A stretch of DNA of 64,000 bases. Source: Rubrivivax sp. (GTDB lineage: Bacteria > Pseudomonadota > Gammaproteobacteria > Burkholderiales > Burkholderiaceae_C). Made by a program: the position numbers and the translations under genes. The notes beneath the pieces were generated by a model that did not search any database, was not told where the DNA came from, and saw nothing but the letters and a program-made list of their open reading frames with translations. Location: the NCBI GenBank assembly GCA_019635315.1, contig JAHBZT010000003.1, positions 558,001 through 622,000 on the forward strand, given 5' to 3'. Positions 25,684 to 36,176 of this stretch are shown here, piece after piece. The stretch's first letter is position 1. The number at the start of each line of letters is the position of its first letter.

Positions 25684-27879
25684 TTGACTTCCGAGGCGCC
25701 GCAGCCCGCGGCAGCGCCGTCGCCCGGCCGGCGGCCGGCGCCGCCGTCGCGGCGCGGCCGCCCCGGGCCGGCACCGGGCAAGCAGCGTGGCGAACGACGC
25801 GCGCTGACCGTTGCGCTGCTGCTGTCGCTGCTGATCCACGCGCTGCTGGCGAGCCTGAGCCTCGGCGGCGGGGGCTTCGGCCTGCCCGGCCTGCAACTGC
25901 CCTGGCGCGAGCGACGGGCGGAGGTGCCGGACCTGCGCGTGCTGCTCCTGCCGCCGCCCGCACGACCGCCCGCGCCCGCCGCGCCACCTGCCCCGCCGGC
26001 TGCCCTGGTGCCGACGCCCGCGCCGGCGCCCGTGCCGGTGCCTGCCCGCGTGCCCGCCGCAGTGCCCGCGCCGCCGCCCGAGACACCGCGGGACCCGGCA
26101 CCCGCGCCACCTCCTCCGCCGGCACCTGCACCTGCACCTGCACCAGCACCCGAACCAGCACCCGAGCCAGCACCCGAGCCAGCACCCGAGCCAGCGCCCG
26201 AGCCGAGGCTTGAAGCTGTGTTGGCGCCGACGCCGGCACCGCGCGTGGCAAGCGGGCCGCTGCCGCTGCCGCCGGCGCCCGTGCCCGAGCCGCCGCTGAT
26301 CGCACTCGATGCCATCGACGATCCGGCGTGGCTGCTGCCGCCACTGCCGGAGGAGGAGCCGTCCGTGGTCGCGGCGGCCCCGGCAGCTTCGGCGCCGCAG
26401 CCGCCGACGCCGCTGCCGGCGCCGGAGGTCCCGTCGGCGGAGGAACTGCAACGGCGGGCCATGGAGGCCGAGCGCATCGAGGCCGAGCGACTCGAGGCCG
26501 AACGCGTCGTGACCGAGCGACGGGAAGCGGCACGGCGCGAAGAGGAAAGGCAAGAAGCGGAACGGCGAGAAGCGGAACGGCAGGCGATCGCCCGCGAGCA
26601 GGCGGCGCGCGCCGAGGCGGAGCGACAGGAGGCCGAGCGACGGGAAGCCGAGCGTCAGGCTGCGGCGCGACTCGAGGCCGAACGGCTCGAGGCCGCACGC
26701 AGGGAGGCCGAGCGCCAGGAAGCCGCGCGACGGGAGGCACTGCGCCAGGAGGCGCAGCGTCAGGAAGCAGCACGGGCCGAGGTGGCTCGACAGGAGGCCG
26801 AACGCCAGGAGACCGAACGGCAGGAAGCCCTTCGTCGCGAGGCCGAGCGCCTCCAGGCCGAGCGGGAGGAAACCGCGCGCCAGGAGGCGGCCAGGGAAGA
26901 GTCCCTGCGACAGGAGGCGCTGCGGCAGGAGGCCCTGCGGCAGGAGGCGCTGCGACAGGAGGCGCTGCGACAGGAGGCGCTGCGACAGGAGGCGCTGCGA
27001 CAGGAGGCGCTGCGACAGGAGGCGCTGAGGCAGGAGGCGCTGAGGCAGGAGGCGCTGAGGCAGGAGGCGCTGAGGCAGGAGGCGCTGAGGCAGGAGGCGC
27101 TGCGGCAAGATGCGCTGCGGCAAGAGGCGCTGAGGCAGGAGGCGCTGAGGCAGGAGGCGCTGAGGCAGGAGGCGCTGCGACAGGAGGCGCTGCGACAGGA
27201 GGCGCTGAGGCTAGAGGCGCTGAGGCAAGAGGCGCTGAGGCAAGAGGCGCAGCGACAAGAGGCCCTGCGGCAAGAGGCCCTGCGGCAAGAGGCGTTGCGG
27301 CAGGAGGCCATGCGCCAGGAAGCCGCGCGCCAGCTCGCCGCGCGCGAGGAAGCCGCGCGGCGCCAGGCCGCGCTGGACGACGAGGCCCGGCGCGAGGCGG
27401 CACGGCGCGCGATGGGCCGCCAGCTCGACGAGGAACGGGCGCAGCGCGAGGCGGCCGAGCGCGCCGCGGCGGCCGCCTCGGCGCCGGCCGCCGCGCAAGC
27501 CGACCCGCGGCCGTCGTCGTGGAGCAGCCTGCGCCGCGGCCGCCTGTTCGGCCTCAGCGACCCCAACGTCGAGCTGGTGCTGTATGCCGAGGCCTGGGCA
27601 CGCAAGATCCAGCTCAACCAGACCTTCGAGATGGTGCGCCAGGCGGCGGCGCGGCCGCACACGCGGCCGGTCGTCACGGTGGCGGTGCGGCGCGACGGCT
27701 CGGTGGAGTCGGTCGCCTTCGTCGTCTCCAGCGGGCTGCCGGAACTGGACGAGGCGGTGCGCCGCGTCGTACTGAGCCAGGCGCCGTACCCGGCCTTTCC
27801 GCCGGCGCTGGCGCTGCAATACGACGTGATCGAGATCCGCCGCACCTGGTCGTTCGACATGGCGGTGCGGCTGTACTGA
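25684..27879 (+). CDS. TonB/TolA-like envelope protein with a very long (LRQEA)n coiled coil
   Basis: The 731-residue protein has a basic Pro-rich N-terminus and one transmembrane helix at residues 40-60 with the TonB/TolA SxxxH motif (Ser48, His52 in LLSLLIHALL). A Pro-Ala/Pro-Glu stretch (about 95-175) precedes a charged Glu/Arg coiled coil from about 255 to 590. That coil includes about 27 LRQEA pentads. A TonB-like C-terminal domain (about 613-731; VTVAVRRDGSVESVAFVVSS, DEAVRRVV, YPAFPPAL) ends it. It probably couples the inner-membrane proton motive force across the periplasm. No exbB/exbD/tolQR neighbours are present. The start is a TTG at 25684 because no upstream ATG exists in frame; the ribosome site is weak. 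Confidence 0.8.
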   Translation: MTSEAPQPAAAPSPGRRPAPPSRRGRPGPAPGKQRGERRALTVALLLSLLIHALLASLSLGGGGFGLPGLQLPWRERRAEVPDLRVLLLPPPARPPAPAAPPAPPAALVPTPAPAPVPVPARVPAAVPAPPPETPRDPAPAPPPPPAPAPAPAPAPEPAPEPAPEPAPEPAPEPRLEAVLAPTPAPRVASGPLPLPPAPVPEPPLIALDAIDDPAWLLPPLPEEEPSVVAAAPAASAPQPPTPLPAPEVPSAEELQRRAMEAERIEAERLEAERVVTERREAARREEERQEAERREAERQAIAREQAARAEAERQEAERREAERQAAARLEAERLEAARREAERQEAARREALRQEAQRQEAARAEVARQEAERQETERQEALRREAERLQAEREETARQEAAREESLRQEALRQEALRQEALRQEALRQEALRQEALRQEALRQEALRQEALRQEALRQEALRQEALRQEALRQDALRQEALRQEALRQEALRQEALRQEALRQEALRLEALRQEALRQEAQRQEALRQEALRQEALRQEAMRQEAARQLAAREEAARRQAALDDEARREAARRAMGRQLDEERAQREAAERAAAAASAPAAAQADPRPSSWSSLRRGRLFGLSDPNVELVLYAEAWARKIQLNQTFEMVRQAAARPHTRPVVTVAVRRDGSVESVAFVVSSGLPELDEAVRRVVLSQAPYPAFPPALALQYDVIEIRRTWSFDMAVRLY
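26911..27315 (+). repeat. 15-bp minisatellite, about 27 units, coding (LRQEA)n
   Basis: Tandem 15-nt units of the form CAGGAGGCGCTGCGA run in register from 26911 to 27315. They come in blocks that share the last codon: CGA, then AGG, then CGG, then mixed. Occasional variants give LRQDA, LRLEA and AQRQE. The block structure implies repeated slippage or unequal exchange, so copy number is probably variable between strains. All units are 15 nt, so gain or loss keeps the frame. Confidence 0.92.
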
Positions 27880-27886
27880 GTCGCCC

Positions 27887-27907
27887 GCGCCGCGCCGGCC
27901 GCGGCGC
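27887..27907. terminator. Hairpin between convergent genes (possible bidirectional terminator)
   Basis: GCGCCGCG (27887-27894) pairs perfectly with CGCGGCGC (27900-27907) over a 5-nt loop, 8 nt after the TonB-like stop and facing the convergent PNPOx-fold gene. There is no T-run on either side, so termination strength is uncertain in this GC-rich genome. Confidence 0.45.
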
Positions 27908-27962
27908 CCGGGCCGCGTGCAGGTCGCGTGCCGGCCACTTTCTGGCCGCGCCCAGGCCGCGC

Positions 27963-28436
27963 TCAGGCCCCGTCCGCCGCCAGCGTCACCAGGTCGGTGT
28001 GCGCGAAGCCCTTCGTGTAGTCGAGCACCGAGATGACCTCCGGCACGACGCGGAACAGCGCCACGTCGTCGGGACCGGGCATCGTCAGCGCGGTGGTCGG
28101 GGGCGGGGCATCGGGGTACTTCAGCGGCAGCAGGCGCAGCACCTTCAACGCCTCGTCGCGGTCGGTCACGCGCCGCGCGCGCGCGGCCATCGACAGGCCG
28201 GTGATGGCCATGATGTCCGCCGTGTCGTGGTCGATCGTGATCGACACCCGGTCGTCGGCAGCCAGGTTCCTAGCCTTCTGGCTGTTCCGGCCGCAGAGGA
28301 ACCACAGCGTCAGGCCCTCGTTCGCGTAGCCCACCGTCGTCGCCTGCGGCCAGCCGTCGGGCCGCAGCGTCGCGATGGTCATGATCCGGTGGCTGTCCAG
28401 CAGGTCGAGGATCTTCTGCCTCATCGACGTGTCCAT
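27963..28436 (-). CDS. Pyridoxamine 5'-phosphate oxidase-fold (flavin reductase-like/general stress) protein
   Basis: A 157-residue split-barrel FMN-binding protein: MRQKILDLLDSHRIMTIATL then RPDGWPQATTVGYANEGLTLWF and CGRNSQKARNLAADDRVSIT are typical of PNPOx-like proteins. Start ATG 28436 has GAGGAGG at a good distance; Met5 is an alternative. Such proteins bind FMN, F420 or heme; which one cannot be told here. Confidence 0.87.
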   Translation of the reverse strand: MDTSMRQKILDLLDSHRIMTIATLRPDGWPQATTVGYANEGLTLWFLCGRNSQKARNLAADDRVSITIDHDTADIMAITGLSMAARARRVTDRDEALKVLRLLPLKYPDAPPPTTALTMPGPDDVALFRVVPEVISVLDYTKGFAHTDLVTLAADGA

Positions 28437-28600
28437 GGGCACCTCCTCGCGCCGCGGCCTGCGGCGCACGACGAAGGCATTCTGGCGCGGCGGGGGCGCG
28501 GTGGCGTTGAGGGCCCTCAACCGGTCCGCCGACCCGCAGGCTGCGTGCCGTCCTGGTCTCGCGGCCCGCGCTCGCGCCGGCAGGCGCTCGCGCTTCACGA

Positions 28601-28634
28601 GGCACGGGACCGTCCGCAGGGACGGTGCCGTGTC
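28601..28634 (-). terminator. Stem-loop after the MoaD-like gene
   Basis: An inner 7-bp stem ACCGTCC/GGACGGT around GCAG is extended by about 7 further pairs after one G-G mismatch, giving a 34-nt hairpin starting six nucleotides past the stop of the minus-strand MoaD-like gene. It lacks a clear U-run. Its position supports a terminator or 3' protective structure. Confidence 0.5.
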
Positions 28635-28639
28635 CACGC

Positions 28640-28897
28640 TCAGCCGCCGCTCAGCGCCAGCACGATGGCCACCTCGTCGTCGGGCCGCAGCGCATGCGCC
28701 AGGTCGCGCACGCCCAGGCCGCTGACGAAGATGCGCATGTTCGGCCGCAGCCGGCCGAGCTCGTCGACGACGCGAAAGCGCAGCCCGGGGTAGCGGCGCT
28801 CGAGGTCGTCGAACAGCGCGGCCAGCGTGGCGCCCTCGGCCTGCACCGGCGAGCCGCGCGTGTACGAGTGCAGCGCACCCGGTACCAGGACCTTCAT
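28640..28897 (-). CDS. MoaD/ThiS family ubiquitin-like sulfur carrier
   Basis: An 85-residue beta-grasp protein beginning MKVLVPGALHSYTRG and ending in the diagnostic Gly-Gly (VAIVLALSGG), where sulfur is carried as a thiocarboxylate. FDDLERRYPGLRFRVVDELG and RPNMRIFVSG fit the MoaD/ThiS fold. It sits 30 nt downstream of the BNR-repeat gene on the same strand, and I know this pairing from other bacteria. No molybdopterin or thiamine genes are nearby, so the pathway is open. Confidence 0.88.
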   Translation of the reverse strand: MKVLVPGALHSYTRGSPVQAEGATLAALFDDLERRYPGLRFRVVDELGRLRPNMRIFVSGLGVRDLAHALRPDDEVAIVLALSGG

Positions 28898-28927
28898 CGC
28901 GCCAGTGTCCTCGCGACCCGCGCCGCC

Positions 28928-30121
28928 TCAGCCCAGCGCCGCCACCTCGACGGCATAGATCTCCGGCAGGTGGCGCGCCAGGCAGCGCCAGCGTGCGCCC
29001 TCGTCGTCGCCGATCCACAGCTCGCCGCCGGTATTGCCCAGGTACAGCGCCGGCTTCGCCTGCGCATCGACCGTCATCGCCTGGCGCTTGACGGTCCACC
29101 AGGCCTGGCCCTCGGGCAGGCCCTGGTCCAGCCGCTGCCAGCTGCGGCCGGCGTTGCGCGTCACGTAGGCGGCGGGGCGGCCGCCGGGGCTGGTGCGCGG
29201 CCAGACCGTCTGACCGTCCATCGGGAAGACCCAGGCGGTATCGGCGTCGCGCGGGTGCACGACGATGGGAAATCCGATGTCGCCGGTGCGCTTGGGCATC
29301 CGGAGCCCGATGCGCTGCCAGGGCCCGGCGCCGGCATCGCCCCACCCGTCGAGCCGGTAGATGCCGCAGTGGTTCTGCTGGTACAGGCGGTCCGGCCGCG
29401 ACGGGCACTGGCGCACGCAGTGCGGGTCGTGAAAGGTCACGGTGCCGGGGTCGAAGCCCTCGACGACCTGCAGGCCCTGGATCAGCGTGGACCAGCTCTG
29501 CCCGCCGTCGCGCGACTCGTGCACGCCGCCGCCGGACATCGCGAACAGCAGGTGCTCGGGGTCGCGCGCATCGACGACGATGGAGTGCAGCTTGGGGCCG
29601 TCGGGCGTGCCGTCCTGCACCGTGCCCATCCACTCGCGGAAGCGCGCGTCGTCGTTGACGCTGGCCAGCGGCGCCCAGGTGTCGCCGCCGTCGTCGCTGC
29701 GGAACAGGCCCTGCGGCGAGGTGCCGGCATACCAGCGGCCGGGCTGGCGGGCATGGCCCGGCGTCAGCCAGAAGGTGTGATCGACCGCGCGGCCGGGCAG
29801 GCCACCTTCGGCGGGCTTCGCGAAGGCCGGCGGCTGCTTCGCTTCCTTCCAGGTGCGGCCCAGGTTGGTCGAGCGGAAGACCGTCGGCCCCAGGTGGCCG
29901 GTCTTCACCGCGGCCAGCAGCGTGCGGCCGTCGCGCGGGTCCAGCACCAGGTGGCTGACGACATGGCCCAGGAAGTGCGGGCCGTCGACGGTCCAGGCCT
30001 TGCGCCGGCCGTCGCCATGCAGCAGCCAGGCGCCCTTGCGCGTGGCGACGAGCAGCACCAGGCGCGTCGTGGCGGCCGACCGGGCAGGGCGGGCAGGGCG
30101 GGTCCGGGGCTGGGCGGTCAT
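28928..30121 (-). CDS. BNR/sialidase-like beta-propeller repeat protein
   Basis: 397 residues with several Asp-box/BNR motifs (STNLGRTWKEA, SDDGGDTWAPL, SRDGGQSWSTL, TRNAGRSWQRL), indicating a six- or seven-bladed propeller of the exo-sialidase/Ycf48-like group. No signal peptide is evident at the chosen start ATG 30121, which has AGGAAA just upstream. An N-terminal Arg/Pro-rich stretch precedes LVLLVATRKGAWLLHGDG, a conserved opening of this family. It forms an apparent two-gene unit with the MoaD-like carrier. No enzymatic activity can be assigned. Confidence 0.82.
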   Translation of the reverse strand: MTAQPRTRPARPARSAATTRLVLLVATRKGAWLLHGDGRRKAWTVDGPHFLGHVVSHLVLDPRDGRTLLAAVKTGHLGPTVFRSTNLGRTWKEAKQPPAFAKPAEGGLPGRAVDHTFWLTPGHARQPGRWYAGTSPQGLFRSDDGGDTWAPLASVNDDARFREWMGTVQDGTPDGPKLHSIVVDARDPEHLLFAMSGGGVHESRDGGQSWSTLIQGLQVVEGFDPGTVTFHDPHCVRQCPSRPDRLYQQNHCGIYRLDGWGDAGAGPWQRIGLRMPKRTGDIGFPIVVHPRDADTAWVFPMDGQTVWPRTSPGGRPAAYVTRNAGRSWQRLDQGLPEGQAWWTVKRQAMTVDAQAKPALYLGNTGGELWIGDDEGARWRCLARHLPEIYAVEVAALG

Positions 30122-30344
30122 GAGGTTTCCTCGATGCATGGAAGGCGCCGGCGGCGGGCGCAGGCGGCGTGGCACGGCCGTCGGCCGCGGCGGCGGGCCA
30201 CGAGGCCGCCGCCGCGTACGACGCCTGAGTACGACGGTTGAGCGTGCTCAATTTCGACCGCGCCCGGATGCGGGGAAACCAGCAGCGGGCTGCCCGCGGC
30301 GTCGGCCGGCCGTTCTGCCTATGGCCCCGATTGGCCCAATTGCT

Positions 30345-32626
<2,282 letters not shown>

Positions 32627-32635
32627 GGTGCCCTG

Positions 32636-32657
32636 GGGGCCGGCGCGGGCCGGCCCC
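32636..32657 (+). terminator. Hairpin after katG
   Basis: GGGGCCGG (32636-32643) pairs with CCGGCCCC (32650-32657) across a 6-nt loop, ten nucleotides after the katG stop. No U-run follows, so it may be a weak or Rho-aided terminator. Confidence 0.45.
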
Positions 32658-32758
32658 GGGTTCGCCCAGGGCGGGTGGGCGGCGCGCGGATGCGGTGGGG
32701 GCGGCGGGACCGGAAGATGTCTGATAACCTGTGGTCGTCCGTCACGCCCGCCGCTGCC

Positions 32759-33511
32759 ATGAGCCTGCCCCACCCGTCCCCGTCCAGCGCCGAGATGCCG
32801 CGGCGGAGGTCGCGCTCGCTGGCGCTCGAACTGGTCGACGCGCTGGGGGCGCGCATCCGCGACGAGCGCTACCCGGCCGGCGCGCGGCTGCCCACCGAAG
32901 CCGAGATCGTGGCCGAGTTCGGCGTCAGCCGCACCGTCGTGCGCGAGGCGCTGTCCAAGCTGCAGGCCTCGGGCCTGGTGCAGACGCGGCACGGCATCGG
33001 CACCTTCGTCGTCGGGCTCGGCGACGCGGCGCCGTTCCGCGTTGCGCCCGAGCAGCTGGCGACGCTGCAGGACGTCATCGCGGTGCTGGAACTGCGCATC
33101 GCCGTCGAGACCGAGGCCGCCGCACTGGCCGCGCAGCGGCGCGACGCGGCCCAGCTGGCGCGCATGCGCGAGGCGCTGGATGCCTTCGCGGTGGCGGTGG
33201 AGGAGGGGCGCGACGCGATCGGCCCGGACTTCCAGTTTCACCAGGAGATCGCGCGCGCCACCGGCAACGCGCGTTTCGTCGACCTGATGTCGGCGCTGGG
33301 CACCGGCGCCATCCCGCGCGCGCGGCTGCGCGGCGCGGTCGAGCGCAGCGAGGAGCAGAAGGCCTACCTGAAGCGCGTCAACGTCGAGCACGAGAGCATC
33401 CTCGACGCCATCGCCGCCGGCGATGCCGAGGCGGCGCGGGCGGCCATGCGCACGCACCTCGCGAACAGCCGCGAGCGCCGGCGCCGCGCGGCCGCCGCGG
33501 TGCGCAGCTAA
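32759..33511 (+). CDS. GntR/FadR family regulator of the glucarate operon
   Basis: 250 residues. The winged-helix N-domain has RIRDERYPAGARLPTEAEIV then AEFGVSRTVVREALSKLQAS and GLVQTRHGIGTFV, typical of GntR. The C-terminal FCD domain has metal-binding His candidates in FQFHQEIARATGN and NVEHESILDAI. It resembles the UxuR/KdgR-like sugar-acid regulators. ATG 32759 is preferred; an in-frame ATG at 32717 would add a non-conserved extension. It lies upstream of and in line with the sugar-acid operon, whose leader has a matching palindromic operator. Confidence 0.9.
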   Translation: MSLPHPSPSSAEMPRRRSRSLALELVDALGARIRDERYPAGARLPTEAEIVAEFGVSRTVVREALSKLQASGLVQTRHGIGTFVVGLGDAAPFRVAPEQLATLQDVIAVLELRIAVETEAAALAAQRRDAAQLARMREALDAFAVAVEEGRDAIGPDFQFHQEIARATGNARFVDLMSALGTGAIPRARLRGAVERSEEQKAYLKRVNVEHESILDAIAAGDAEAARAAMRTHLANSRERRRRAAAAVRS

Positions 33512-33554
33512 GGGTTTGTACCGAAGGTTCGAGCATGGTGCGCTGGCCGGTCTA

Positions 33555-33574
33555 GTTGTATGATGACATACAAC
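33555..33574 (+). promoter_or_regulatory. Palindromic GntR-type operator before the glucarate/galactarate operon
   Basis: GTTGTATG (33555-33562) and CATACAAC (33567-33574) form a perfect 8-bp dyad with a 4-nt centre. A -10-like TATGAT (33559-33564) lies within it, so binding would block transcription. It is 44 nt after the GntR stop and 78 nt before the first structural gene. AT-rich sequence here stands out in the GC-rich background. Binding by the adjacent regulator is inference. Confidence 0.75.
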
Positions 33575-33651
33575 AAACGCCGATCCGGCACTTTCCCACC
33601 GGCAGGCCGGGCCCGGCGCCCGGCCTGCCTCAACACCCGATGGAGACCCCG

Positions 33652-34617
33652 ATGCGCCGACGCCTGCTGACCCTCGCCGCCACGCTGGCCACCACCCTCG
33701 CGTTCGCGCCCGGCGCCCTCGCCTGGCCCGACAAGCCGGTGTCGCTGGTCGTGCCCTTCCCGCCCGGCGGCTCGACCGACCTGATCGCGCGCACGCTGCA
33801 GCCCAAGCTGCAGGAGCGCCTGGGCGGCACCTGGGTGGTCGAGAACAAGGCCGGCGCCACCGGCACCATCGGCGCCGGCGGCGTGGCCCGTGCGCCGGCC
33901 GACGGCCACACCTTCTTGGTCGCGTCGCTGGGCCCCTTCGTGATCGCGCCGCACCTGATCAAGACCAACTACGACGCGCTGAAGGACCTCGACCCGGTCA
34001 CCGTCGTCGTGCAGGCGCCCAACGTGCTGGTGGTGCCGGCCGCCAGCCCGCACAAGACGCTGGCCGACGTGCTGGCCTTCGTCAAGGCCAATCCGGGCAA
34101 GATGACCTTCGCGTCGTCGGGCAACGGCAGCAGCGACCACCTGACCGCCGAGCTCTTCTGGCAGCAGACCAGCACCAGCGGCATCCACGTGCCCTACAAG
34201 GGCGGCGGCCCGGTGATGCAGGATCTGCTGGGCGCACAGGTCGACAGCTCGTTCATGAACATCAACACCGCGATGCCGCAGATCCAGGCCGGCAAGCTGC
34301 GCGCGCTGGCCATCACCAGCGCCACGCGCTCGCCGCTGCTGCCGCAGGTGCCGACGCTGCAGGAAAGCGGCATCGCCGGCGCCAACGTCTATTCGTGGCA
34401 GGCGGTGGCCGCGCCGCGCGGGCTGCCGGCCGACATCAAGGGCAAGGTGCATGGCGCGATCGTCGCGGCCGTCAACGACCCGGCCATCAAGCCCAGGCTG
34501 CTGGAGCTGGGCTTCGAGATCGTCGTCAACACGCCCGAGCAGTTCGCCGCCTTCCAGGCCGCCGAGTTCACGCGCTGGCAGCAGCTCATCTCCAGCCGCG
34601 GCATCAAGGCGGACTGA
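33652..34617 (+). CDS. Bug/TctC family tripartite tricarboxylate transporter substrate-binding protein
   Basis: A 321-residue periplasmic binding protein with signal peptide [20 protein letters not shown] to ALA. The mature protein starts [20 protein letters not shown], the classic Bug motif, and continues with [20 protein letters not shown] and [14 protein letters not shown]. It binds carboxylates for TTT-type uptake. No membrane subunits (TctA/TctB) are adjacent, as is common for the many orphan Bug proteins of Burkholderiales. Context suggests glucarate or galactarate as ligand. An in-frame ATG at 33640 is an alternative start; the TGGAGA site favours 33652. Confidence 0.92.
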   Translation: MRRRLLTLAATLATTLAFAPGALAWPDKPVSLVVPFPPGGSTDLIARTLQPKLQERLGGTWVVENKAGATGTIGAGGVARAPADGHTFLVASLGPFVIAPHLIKTNYDALKDLDPVTVVVQAPNVLVVPAASPHKTLADVLAFVKANPGKMTFASSGNGSSDHLTAELFWQQTSTSGIHVPYKGGGPVMQDLLGAQVDSSFMNINTAMPQIQAGKLRALAITSATRSPLLPQVPTLQESGIAGANVYSWQAVAAPRGLPADIKGKVHGAIVAAVNDPAIKPRLLELGFEIVVNTPEQFAAFQAAEFTRWQQLISSRGIKAD

Positions 34618-34648
34618 CGCAGCCGCGCTGCCGCAGCGAGGAAACTTC

Positions 34649-35992
34649 ATGGCCCTGTCGTCCGCCCCGCGCGTCGTGAAGCTGGAGGTCATTCCGGTGG
34701 CCGGGCGCGACGGCATGCTGCTGAATCTCTCCGGCGCGCATGCCCCGTACTTCACGCGCAACCTCGTCATCGCCACCGACAGCGCCGGCCACACCGGGCT
34801 GGGCGAGGTGCCGGGCGGCGAGGCCATCCGCCAGACGCTGGAGGACGCGCGGCCGCTGGTCGAGGGCCGCGGCCTGGGCGAACTGCAGGCCGTGCTGCAG
34901 GCGATGCGCGAGCGCTTCGGCGACCGCGACGCCGGCGGCCGCGGGCTGCAGACCTTCGACCTGCGCACCTCCATCCACGCCATCACCGCCGTCGAGAGCG
35001 CGCTGCTGGACCTGATGGGCCAGCACCTGGGCGTGCCGGTGGCGGCGCTGCTGGGCGAAGGCCAGCAGCGCAGGTCGGTCGAGATGCTGGGCTATCTGTT
35101 CTTCGTCGGCGACCGCACGAAGACCGGGCTGCCGTACCGGTCGCCGGCCGACGAAGGCGAGGACGCCGACGACTGGTGCCGCCTGCGCCACGAACCAGCA
35201 CTCACGCCCGAGGCCATCGTGCGCCTGGCCGAGGCCGCCCGCGCGCGCTACGGCTTCAACGACTTCAAGCTCAAGGGCGGCGTGCTGGTCGGCGACGCCG
35301 AGGTCGACGCGGTGACGGCGCTGCACGAGCGCTTCTCCGACGCCCGCGTGACGCTGGACCCCAACGGCGGCTGGTGGCTGAAGGATGCGATCCGCCTGGG
35401 CCAGCGCATGCGCGGCGTGGTTGCGTATGCGGAAGACCCCTGCGGTGCCGAGCAGGGCTTCAGCGGCCGCGAGGTGATGGCCGAATTCCGCCGCGCCACC
35501 GGCTTGCCGACGGCCACCAACATGGTCGCCACCGACTGGCGCCAGCTGATGCATGCGCTCAGCGTGCAGGCCGTCGACATCCCGCTGGCCGACCCGCATT
35601 TCTGGACCCTGGCCGGCAGCGTGCGCGTGGCCCAGACCTGCCGCGACTGGGGCCTGACCTGGGGCTCGCACAGCAACAACCACTTCGACGTCTCGCTGGC
35701 CATGTTCACCCATGTCGGCGCCGCGGCGCCGGGCCGCGTGACGGCGATCGACACGCACTGGATCTGGCAGGACGGCCAGCGGCTGACCAAGGAACCGCTG
35801 GTGATCCGCGACGGCCATGTGCAGGTGCCGGACAGGCCCGGCCTCGGGATCGAGATCGACCGCGCCGAAGTCGCCAAGGCCCATGCGCTGTACCAGCAGC
35901 ATGGCCTGGGCGCGCGCGACGACGCGCTGGCGATGCAGGCCCTGATCCCGGGCTGGCGCTTCGACCCCAAGCGGCCCTGCCTGGTGCGATGA
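34649..35992 (+). CDS. gudD: D-glucarate dehydratase
   Basis: A 447-residue enolase-superfamily enzyme that dehydrates D-glucarate to 5-keto-4-deoxyglucarate. Length equals the GudD norm. Visible features: the capping domain [20 protein letters not shown], catalytic KxK in [10 protein letters not shown], metal ligands in [19 protein letters not shown] and [11 protein letters not shown], and the general-acid His in [13 protein letters not shown]. The GAGGAAA ribosome site is 8 nt upstream. It is second in the operon after the binding protein. Confidence 0.95.
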   Translation: MALSSAPRVVKLEVIPVAGRDGMLLNLSGAHAPYFTRNLVIATDSAGHTGLGEVPGGEAIRQTLEDARPLVEGRGLGELQAVLQAMRERFGDRDAGGRGLQTFDLRTSIHAITAVESALLDLMGQHLGVPVAALLGEGQQRRSVEMLGYLFFVGDRTKTGLPYRSPADEGEDADDWCRLRHEPALTPEAIVRLAEAARARYGFNDFKLKGGVLVGDAEVDAVTALHERFSDARVTLDPNGGWWLKDAIRLGQRMRGVVAYAEDPCGAEQGFSGREVMAEFRRATGLPTATNMVATDWRQLMHALSVQAVDIPLADPHFWTLAGSVRVAQTCRDWGLTWGSHSNNHFDVSLAMFTHVGAAAPGRVTAIDTHWIWQDGQRLTKEPLVIRDGHVQVPDRPGLGIEIDRAEVAKAHALYQQHGLGARDDALAMQALIPGWRFDPKRPCLVR

Positions 35993-36062
35993 GAAGCCTT
36001 GAACGAATCGCCCACGCCCGCTCGACGCGCCCTGACGACCGCGCTCGTCGTTGCAGATGCGC

Positions 36063-36082
36063 GCCATATCCCTCGATATGGC
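36063..36082 (+). other. 8-bp hairpin in the garD leader
   Basis: GCCATATC/GATATGGC with a CCTC loop (36063-36082) lies in the 184-nt gap between gudD and garD, the widest spacing in the operon. The gap holds no ORF I would support. The hairpin may affect mRNA stability or separate expression of the two halves; this is inference. Confidence 0.4.
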
Positions 36083-36176
36083 TGCGCTCTGCGCCTCGAT
36101 CGCGGCCGCCCTGGCGCGCCGCTCGAGCGCGGCCGAACCATTCACGGCTTCTGAGCCGCACGGAGCGCACCGCACC

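Noticed and set aside
24685-27123. 812-codon minus-strand frame with LLPQRLLPQR repeats
   Set aside because: It is the antisense reading of the LRQEA minisatellite; the plus strand has a coherent TonB-like architecture.
26911-27315. Regularly spaced repeats considered as a CRISPR array
   Set aside because: Units are contiguous 15-mers without unique spacers and lie inside a coding frame.
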